This document shows positions 6,478-11,006 of a stretch of 11,006 nt of DNA, one piece after another; within the stretch, counting starts at the first letter, position 1, and every line of letters starts with the position of its first letter. Below the pieces are notes generated by a model, which was not told the origin of the DNA, searched no databases, and saw nothing but the letters and a program-made list of their open reading frames with translations. Both the position numbers and the translations under genes were made by a program. Origin of the DNA: CAZNXE01 sp964576465 (lineage in GTDB: Bacteria; Planctomycetota; Planctomycetia; Pirellulales; JAEUIK01); assembly GCA_964576465.1 (NCBI GenBank), contig CAZNXE010000194.1:1-11006 (forward strand), read 5' to 3'.

Positions 6478-7171
6478 ATCCGAATGTGATTCTGGGAATT
6501 ACTGGCGGCAGCGGAGCCGTCTACGCCGTGCGGTTGGTGAACGTACTGTTGGCCTCCGGGTGCGATGTTCACCTGACGATCAGTCGCGCTNNNNNNNNNN
6601 GGGCGTCGATGTCCTGCGGCAAGAGCTGGGGATTGCTTTCGATGTGGACCGCTTTCAGCCAGGCATCATGACACTCGAAGGGACCGAACTGGGGGCCGAA
6701 GCCAGTCAGCGCAGCGTGTGGAAGGATACGCCGGGTGGGCAGCCGTCGGAACGCATCGTGCGGCCAAAAGGCCGCGAGCCAGGGAACGTGCATTACCACC
6801 GCTATGACGACTACATGGCACCCATCGCCAGCGGAACGTTTCGCAATGCCGGCATGGTCATTTGCCCTTGTTCTGGTGCCACCGTGAGTGCCGTGGCGCA
6901 TGGGTCATCGCAACATCTCATTCATCGTGCCGCGGACGTGCAGCTCAAAGAGCAACGCAAGCTGATTATCGTCCCTCGCGAGGCCCCCATGTCGACGATC
7001 CAACTAAGGAACATGTGCCTGTGCTCCGAAGCGGGGGCCATCGTGTTGCCGGCAAGCCCCGGCTGGTATCACGGCGTGCGGACCGTGATGGACCTTGTCG
7101 ATTTCATCGTGTCCCGCATTTGCGACCAACTGGGAGTCGACAACAACCTGATTGAACGTTGGGGTGAATGA
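6474..7171 (+). CDS. ubiX: UbiX-family flavin prenyltransferase, interrupted by an assembly gap
   Basis: UbiX makes prenylated FMN from FMN and dimethylallyl phosphate, the cofactor of UbiD enzymes. In the futalosine pathway this member is called MqnM. The N-terminal half (6474-6590) reads MNPNVILGITGGSGAVYAVRL, the flavin-binding start of the family. After ten Ns the frame changes and the rest follows: YDDYMAPIASGTF, VICPCSGATVSAVAHG, RAADVQLKEQRKLIIVPREAP, GAIVLPASPGWYH and LVDFIVSRICDQLGV. The change of frame is an artefact of the arbitrary N length, not evidence of mutation: a true gap of 2, 5, 8 or 11 bases would restore one frame. At about 230 residues it exceeds the usual ~190-200, mainly through a polar insertion (about 6677-6800) ahead of the YDDYMAPIASG motif. 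The ATG overlaps the menG stop by four bases. Confidence 0.92.
6591..6600. other. Run of ten Ns (assembly gap)
   Basis: Ten undetermined bases interrupt the UbiX-family gene. The codon boundary falls exactly at 6590/6591, while the downstream frame resumes at 6602. The real gap length must therefore be 2 modulo 3 if the gene is intact, so ten is a placeholder or one or more bases are wrong. Confidence 0.98.
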
Positions 7172-7231
7172 GTAGACGCTACGATCGATTTGATTCACAA
7201 ACCTGATTGACGACAACTGCAATCCCAAGGT

Positions 7232-8125
7232 GTGAGACACTTGTTCGAGAAGATTCGACACTTGCTGGAAATGGTCCGCTTCAGCCATACGCTGTTCGCG
7301 CTGCCGTTCGCGTTGTGCGCGGCCGTGATGGCATGGATCGACGGTTCGCAGGCGAGTCCACCGATCACCTGGAGCTGGTTACAATTGCTGGGCATTTTGC
7401 TGTGCATGGCAACTGCCCGAAGCTGCGCGATGGCGTTGAATCGTGTTGTGGATCGCGACGTTGATGCTCGAAATCCCCGTACTGCTATCCGCCATCTACC
7501 AGCCGGAACGCTCAGTTTGGGGGCGGTGATCGCGTTTGCAATTTTCTCAGGTGTGGGCTTCATTGCCTCGACCGCGCTGTTTCTGCCGAACCGCTGGCCG
7601 CTAATTTTGTCGGTACCGGTGTTGGCGTTTTTGATCGCCTATAGCTGGACCAAGCGGTTTACGGCGCTGGCACATTTTTGGCTTGGGGCGGCGCTGATGA
7701 TGGCGCCGCTGGCGGCGTGGATCGCCATTCGCGGTTCTCTCGATTGGCCACCCGTGGTGTTGGGCGTGGCGGTCATGCTGTGGGTTGCGGGCTTCGACAT
7801 CATCTACGCTTGTCAAGACTTTGAATTCGATCGCCGCGAGGGATTGCACAGCGTGCCAGCAACGCTGGGAATTGCCGGGGCTCTTCGCGTGGCGGGCGTG
7901 TGTCACGGCGGCATGCTGCTTGCACTGGTCGCGCTGCCTTGGGTGTTCGCACCTTTAGGATTGCTTTACTTTATGGGCATCGCGGTGGTCGGCGTGCTGC
8001 TGGTCTACGAACATTGGCTCGTTCGTCCCGACGATTTATCACGTGTGAACGCGGCTTTTTTTAACATCAATATTGTCATCAGCGTCGGCCTGTTCATTCT
8101 GATCACGGCCGACTTGCTGACCTAA
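7232..8125 (+). CDS. UbiA-family prenyltransferase of menaquinone synthesis (MqnP-like)
   Basis: This integral membrane enzyme attaches a polyprenyl chain to an aromatic acid. Beside MqnE the likely acceptor is the naphthoate made by the futalosine pathway, which corresponds to MqnP. The 297-residue product has about eight to nine hydrophobic membrane segments. Both Asp-rich motifs that bind the Mg-diphosphate are present: NRVVDRDVDARNPRT (Asn70, Asp74, Asp78) and YACQDFEFDRREGLHSVP (Asp196, Asp200). The start is a GTG at 7232 with AAGG only one base away. TTG 7241 (10-base spacing) and ATG 7271 are alternatives, but the N-terminal EMVRFSHTLFALPFAL belongs to the family, which limits the choice. 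It follows the UbiX gene after 60 bases and precedes mqnE by 30. Confidence 0.92.
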   Translation: MRHLFEKIRHLLEMVRFSHTLFALPFALCAAVMAWIDGSQASPPITWSWLQLLGILLCMATARSCAMALNRVVDRDVDARNPRTAIRHLPAGTLSLGAVIAFAIFSGVGFIASTALFLPNRWPLILSVPVLAFLIAYSWTKRFTALAHFWLGAALMMAPLAAWIAIRGSLDWPPVVLGVAVMLWVAGFDIIYACQDFEFDRREGLHSVPATLGIAGALRVAGVCHGGMLLALVALPWVFAPLGLLYFMGIAVVGVLLVYEHWLVRPDDLSRVNAAFFNINIVISVGLFILITADLLT

Positions 8126-8155
8126 AGAACGTGGATTCAACCGAGAAGATGGTGC

Positions 8156-9298
8156 ATGATGATTCAAGCGACTAATCCGAAACTAGACGCGATTCGTGAC
8201 AAGGTTCTCGCCGGCGAGCGGCTCTCGTTTGAAGACGGCGTGTTCCTATTTCAGCCCGAGGTGCCGTTGAACGATGTGGGTGCATTGGCCGATGTGGTTT
8301 GCCAACGAAAGAATGGGCGACACGTCTTCTACAACATCAACACGCATTTGAATCCCACGAACGTCTGCATCTATCGCTGCACGTTCTGCGCGTTTCGCGC
8401 CGACCTGCGTGACGACAGGGCTTACGTCATCCCCGATGACCAGATTCTCGATCGTGGTCGCGAGGCGGTCGAGAATGGTTGCACGGAAATGCACATCGTG
8501 GGCGGCTTGCACCACAAGAAAAAGTTCGACTGGTATCTCAACATCATCCGCATGCTGCACGATGCCTACCCACGGTTGCATCTCAAGGCTTGGACGCCCG
8601 TGGAGATTAACTGGTTTCGCGAACTTACCAACAGCAGCTATCGCGAGGTGCTTACGCAACTCGTCGATGCCGGCTTGGGGAGCTTGCCCGGTGGCGGGGC
8701 CGAGATTTTTCATCCCGAGGTTCGCGACCAAATCTGCGAACACAAGGCCGATTCGGCCGAATGGTTCGAGATCCATCGCACAGCACATGGGCTGGGGCTA
8801 CGTTCCAATGCCACGATGCTCTACGGCCACATCGAAAAGCCGTGGCACAGGGTCGATCATCTGATTCGGCTTCGCGAGTTGCAAGACGAAACCGGCGGCT
8901 TCCAAACGTTCATCCCGCTGGCCTTCCACCCAGAGAATACGAAGCTTGACCATATCAAGAAGCCGAGTTCGCTGGACGATTTGCGGACGATGGCCGTTTC
9001 GCGACTGATCCTCGACAACTTCGATCACATCAAGGCCTATTGGATCATGCTCGGAACCGGCACCGCGCAACTAGCGCTCTCCTACGGTGCCGACGATCTC
9101 GACGGCACGGTGCGCCACGAGTTGATCTACCACGACGCAGGCGCCAAGACACCCGAGGTGATGAGCGTTGAAGCCATCCGCCGCCTAATCGTCGAAGCCG
9201 GACGAGAGCCCATCGAACGCGACACGCTCTACCACCAAGTGATCCGCGATGGGGCCAACTGGGAATCGGGCGAAGCGATCGTTGTTGGATCGGCGTAG
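8156..9298 (+). CDS. mqnE: Aminofutalosine synthase MqnE (radical SAM)
   Basis: MqnE joins 3-[(1-carboxyvinyl)oxy]benzoate to S-adenosylmethionine to form aminofutalosine, the committed reaction of the futalosine route to menaquinone. The 380-residue product carries the radical-SAM cluster motif CIYRCTFC (Cys71, Cys75, Cys78) after NTHLNPTNV. Further hallmarks are EMHIVGGLHHKKKFDWYL, LPGGGAEIF, MLYGHIEKPWHRVDHL, FIPLAFHPENT, LDNFDHIKAYWIMLG and YGADDLDGTVRHE. The FIPLAFHPENT block and overall length separate MqnE from the related cyclase MqnC. Two ATG codons (8156, 8159) are adjacent and either may be used; only a weak purine stretch (GAGAAG) lies upstream. It is the last gene of the plus-strand block and converges on the membrane-protein gene at 9377, 78 bases away. 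Confidence 0.96.
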   Translation: MMIQATNPKLDAIRDKVLAGERLSFEDGVFLFQPEVPLNDVGALADVVCQRKNGRHVFYNINTHLNPTNVCIYRCTFCAFRADLRDDRAYVIPDDQILDRGREAVENGCTEMHIVGGLHHKKKFDWYLNIIRMLHDAYPRLHLKAWTPVEINWFRELTNSSYREVLTQLVDAGLGSLPGGGAEIFHPEVRDQICEHKADSAEWFEIHRTAHGLGLRSNATMLYGHIEKPWHRVDHLIRLRELQDETGGFQTFIPLAFHPENTKLDHIKKPSSLDDLRTMAVSRLILDNFDHIKAYWIMLGTGTAQLALSYGADDLDGTVRHELIYHDAGAKTPEVMSVEAIRRLIVEAGREPIERDTLYHQVIRDGANWESGEAIVVGSA

Positions 9299-9376
9299 CA
9301 AAGCAATCGCAACAGCGCGGGTCCGAGCCTCGCTTGACACTCGCTACTCCACGACAACTTGCGCTCAGCATCTATG

Positions 9377-9850
9377 TCAGGGTTTGAGGCGTTCCTTAAA
9401 AACGTGGATAGCCTGGAACCGAGCTTTGGAAGTCTCTTTTTCTTCCCCGCCAAGATCTACGTGAACGGCGAAGCCCTGCGCGAGTGAGTACACGCGCACG
9501 ACACGTCCCCGATGAGGCCCGACCAAGATCTGGACCAAGTCGCCTTGCACGAAGGGTCCCCCATTCCAACGCACTACGCTTTGATAAATGAGCCCAAGAA
9601 TAAGGCCACCTAGTAATAATGCGCAACACACACCAAGCAGCAATGAGAGGAAGATCCCCCAAATCATAAACAGAGCGGACTTCCACACCGGGAAGACGTA
9701 CACGGTTGGCAAAATCTCGATTGCCGTTGCATAGGCAAATCCCAACGGCACGCCCACAATCCAGAGCTTTGTGGTCAAACCTAACGCGATCGCGACGAGA
9801 GATCGTACCCAACTCAGAGTCCGATTCCTGCAAGCAGATAGATCAGGCAT
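9377..9850 (-). CDS. Small membrane protein with C-terminal KOW/SH3-like segment, function unknown
   Basis: I do not recognise the family. The 157-residue product has hydrophobic stretches at about 28-46 and 57-90 (the latter long enough for two spans, rich in Leu, Gly and Cys). A soluble tail follows from about residue 95. The tail begins WNGGPFVQGDLVQILVGPHR and continues GRVVRVY...HVDLGG, resembling the KOW or SH3-like fold of NusG and ribosomal proteins, where GD-x-V-x-I and a GP-x-x-G turn recur. Such a domain on a membrane anchor is unusual; the likeness is by eye only. The frame stays open to 9982, but its first codon is a TTG without ribosome binding site. The ATG at 9848-9850 has GGGGGA 8 bases upstream. 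ATG 9857 is a further option. No operon partner is adjacent. Confidence 0.6.
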   Translation of the reverse strand: MPDLSACRNRTLSWVRSLVAIALGLTTKLWIVGVPLGFAYATAIEILPTVYVFPVWKSALFMIWGIFLSLLLGVCCALLLGGLILGLIYQSVVRWNGGPFVQGDLVQILVGPHRGRVVRVYSLAQGFAVHVDLGGEEKETSKARFQAIHVFKERLKP

Positions 9851-9858
9851 GAGTCGCA

Positions 9859-9864
9859 TCCCCC
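9859..9864 (-). promoter_or_regulatory. Ribosome binding site of the membrane-protein gene
   Basis: GGGGGA on the minus strand stands 8 bases before the ATG at 9850. It is the main reason for preferring that start to ATG 9857, which directly abuts the G-run, and to TTG 9982. Confidence 0.35.
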
Positions 9865-9989
9865 GTGCATGGGCGATGGACTGGCCCGCCCGTGAAATCC
9901 GATCGCCGTTGTATGGCGGCACGCCAACACGAATCGTCGATGTACCGCTTTCGATGAGCTTCTCCCCCGATGGCCCACTCAAAAGAAGA

Positions 9990-10063
9990 TAGGGTGCGTG
10001 ATTTCACGCACCACCGCCCCAAGGATTGCCTTGGGCAGATGGTTCGTGATATTACGCACCCTA
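9990..10063. repeat. REP-like nested palindrome (TAGGGTGCGT type)
   Basis: The outer arms TAGGGTGCGT (9990-9999) and ACGCACCCTA (10054-10063) are perfectly complementary. Extending inward, 24 bases on each side match at 20 positions. The left arm is itself a palindrome, GGTGCGTGA-TT-TCACGCACC (9993-10012). The centre holds a hairpin CCCAAGG-ATTG-CCTTGGG (10018-10035). The 74-bp unit is thus a palindrome of palindromes, typical of REP/BIME-like elements. It lies between two minus-strand genes and could terminate transcription of the upstream csp unit, though no U-tract is present. Confidence 0.75.
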
Positions 10064-10144
10064 CTCCCACGCTTCATCAGGCAACAGCGTTGTCATGAGA
10101 AACACGGTTGCCATTTGAAATGCACGACGCACCACGGGGGTGCA

Positions 10145-10255
10145 TCAGGTTTTATTCTTCTTTTCTCTCTTTTGTTGGCGTTTTTCCTTTTGAGTGAGTT
10201 GGGCCTTCTTCTGCTGTTCTCGCTTGCCTTTGTCTTTACTTCCCCGATCACCCAT
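10145..10255 (-). CDS. Short Lys-rich basic protein (36 residues), function unknown
   Basis: The product starts MGDRGSKDKGKREQQKKAQL and ends EKRQQKREKKNKT. It is almost wholly charged, with Lys and Arg near 45 percent and no hydrophobic core, so it is probably disordered and may bind nucleic acid. I believe similar short Lys-rich proteins starting MGD are found in many bacteria, often beside cold-shock genes, but no function is established. The frame is open up to 10327. The ATG at 10253-10255 has a near-perfect AAGGAG 8 bases upstream, so it is clearly the start. The cold-shock gene ends 44 bases upstream on the same strand, so the two are likely co-transcribed. Confidence 0.75.
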   Translation of the reverse strand: MGDRGSKDKGKREQQKKAQLTQKEKRQQKREKKNKT

Positions 10256-10263
10256 CTCATTTT

Positions 10264-10269
10264 CTCCTT
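10264..10269 (-). promoter_or_regulatory. Ribosome binding site of the Lys-rich protein
   Basis: AAGGAG on the minus strand stands 8 bases before the ATG at 10255. It is the strongest Shine-Dalgarno site in the window and is good evidence that the 36-codon frame is real. Confidence 0.75.
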
Positions 10270-10299
10270 GATTGGAAAGGAACGCTCCGCTCAACTTCG

Positions 10300-10497
10300 T
10301 CAGACGGGTGTGACGTTTTCGGCACATGGCCCTTTCTGACCCTGCGCTTCGGTGTAGGACACGCGTTGACCTTCTTGGAGCTCATCGAAGCTCACCCCTT
10401 CGAGGCTGGACGAGTGAAAAAACAAGTCCTTCTGTCCTCCGGTGTCGATGAACCCGAAGCCCCTATCAGTGAGTCGCTTAATGGTGCCTTCTGGCAT
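10300..10497 (-). CDS. Cold-shock-domain protein (CspA family)
   Basis: A 65-residue single-domain OB-fold protein that binds single-stranded RNA or DNA and is expected to act as an RNA chaperone. The RNP1 motif is GFGFI (13-17) and the RNP2 motif is DLFFHSS (24-30). The usual first aromatic pair Trp-Phe of CspA (KWFN) is replaced by Arg-Leu (IKRLTDRGFGF), marking the MPEGTIKRL subfamily rather than classic CspA. The C-terminus ends KGPCAENVTPV, the family terminus. The ATG at 10495-10497 has GAGG 10 bases upstream. The long upstream region (10498-10692) may include a structured leader of the kind known for cold-shock mRNAs, but I see no specific structure. The Lys-rich peptide gene follows 44 bases downstream. 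Confidence 0.92.
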   Translation of the reverse strand: MPEGTIKRLTDRGFGFIDTGGQKDLFFHSSSLEGVSFDELQEGQRVSYTEAQGQKGPCAENVTPV

Positions 10498-10692
10498 TGG
10501 TCGAATTCCTCAATGAAATGTCCTGCAGCGTTGCCCACAAACACCGTGCTGGGGCTACTCCACTGCAACGGTGGTATTCTATCGAATCAATTGCCAGCAT
10601 GCGATGGGGGTGCCAAAGATCAGAATTAGAGCCTAATTCGGCACTTCAACCCGTTTTACACGGCACCCCTAGATCACACCGCACCCCCCATT

Positions 10693-10932
10693 TCACACAA
10701 TTCCACGGTAGCGTGCGTCCATCACCTTGCCTTGGTTGAGAGGGCGTGGTTGGCCGAGGGCATCGGGAATTGTTGCCTGCGGACCGAATCCCAAGGCGGT
10801 GTAGGTGGTCGCTCCGATGTCGTTGGGGTGGAACGACTTGGTGATCGGGCGGCCGCCAATGACCTGATCTTCGAGAATGCCGCCACCGGCGAACACCGCG
10901 GTCTTGTTCGAGAATCGTTCTTCGGAGTTCCG
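10693..10932 (-). pseudogene. C-terminal remnant of a DUF1501-like protein
   Basis: The frame encodes FSNKTAVFAGGGILEDQVIG, then HPNDIGATTYTALGF and PDALGQPRPLNQGKVMDARY up to a TGA at 10693-10695. The AGGG...G-x-VIG and the ALG...LG-x-P-x-PL pattern match the C-terminal end of DUF1501 proteins, a sulfatase-fold family with many planctomycete members, usually more than 400 residues long. Here an in-frame TGA at 10933-10935 cuts the frame, and the sequence beyond it no longer resembles the family and contains repeat-like DNA. About 79 codons survive. It is most simply a decayed gene whose 5' part was lost or displaced by repeat insertion. A short gene starting at the GTG at 10894-10896 is formally possible but unlikely. 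Confidence 0.6.
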
Positions 10933-11006
10933 TCACGCATGGGGTACGTGACTTAGGCGTGCGGCAGATAAGAACGTACCAATCACAACCCGACGCGTAA
11001 GCGAGG
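10932..11006. repeat. Repeat-like sequence at the right edge
   Basis: GTCACG (10932-10937) and CGTGAC (10947-10952) form a six-pair stem with a nine-base loop. From 10981 to the edge the sequence AATCACAACCCGACGCGTAA and following bases resembles, from memory, a segment that recurs between genes in Pirellulales-type genomes. Only one copy is seen here and the unit runs off the window, so the repeat call is tentative. Confidence 0.4.

Noticed and set aside
7144..7210. Direct repeat AACCTGATTGA at 7144-7154 and 7200-7210
   Set aside because: Eleven bases at the end of the UbiX gene and just after it; too short to distinguish from chance or a small duplication, with no other sign of an attachment site.
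9851..9982. N-terminal extension of the membrane protein up to a TTG
   Set aside because: The TTG has no ribosome binding site, whereas the ATG at 9850 does. The open frame could still be coding, so the start is not settled.
10498..10692. Promoter or structured cold-shock leader upstream of the csp gene
   Set aside because: A TAGAAT sequence is present on the minus strand, but no -35 is found at the proper distance and no strong stem-loop is seen; not supportable as a feature.
1..11006. CRISPR array, tRNA or rRNA genes, intact transposase
   Set aside because: No regularly spaced direct repeats, no cloverleaf sequence and no transposase motifs were seen in any frame.

Overview
This window most likely comes from a bacterial chromosome of the phylum Planctomycetota, close to Pirellulales. 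That placement is an inference. It rests on the futalosine-type menaquinone genes, the remnant of a DUF1501-like C-terminus (a family greatly expanded in planctomycetes), the moderately high GC content, and the many intergenic palindromic repeats. It reads as housekeeping chromosome. There are no tRNA or rRNA genes, no CRISPR array and no intact transposase.

Layout. Positions 2-139 hold the 3' end of an unidentified plus-strand gene that converges on prmC. Positions 136-2535 (minus) are a translation block in the order rpmE, prfA, prmC: ribosomal protein L31, release factor RF1, and the methylase that modifies the RF1 GGQ motif. Further upstream on the same strand is a comB-like 2-phosphosulfolactate phosphatase gene (2819-3640). 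Its reading frame contains an 81-bp palindromic element that keeps the frame open. The divergent region between comB and the next gene (3641-4025) is filled by a ~197-bp nested inverted repeat.

Positions 4026-9298 (plus) form a menaquinone block. It holds a divergent UbiD-family protein, then MenG/UbiE methyltransferase, a UbiX-family flavin prenyltransferase (interrupted by a run of ten Ns), a UbiA-family prenyltransferase, and the radical-SAM enzyme MqnE (aminofutalosine synthase). Together they cover the first futalosine-pathway step after chorismate dehydration (MqnE) and the late prenylation, decarboxylation and methylation steps. The middle steps (MqnA, B, C, D) are not in the window. 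The UbiD-like protein appears to lack the canonical Arg/Glu/Glu catalytic residues, which makes its role open.

The right end (minus) holds a small membrane protein with a KOW/SH3-like tail, a two-gene unit encoding a cold-shock-domain protein and a 36-residue Lys-rich peptide, and a broken C-terminal piece of a DUF1501-like gene next to repeat sequence at the window edge.

The most unusual feature is the number of different palindromic elements in 11 kb: one inside comB, one large one upstream of the UbiD gene, one before menG, one next to the membrane gene, and a probable one at the right edge. No wholly new multi-gene system was found. The best leads are the in-frame palindrome in comB and the UbiD homologue with altered active-site residues.
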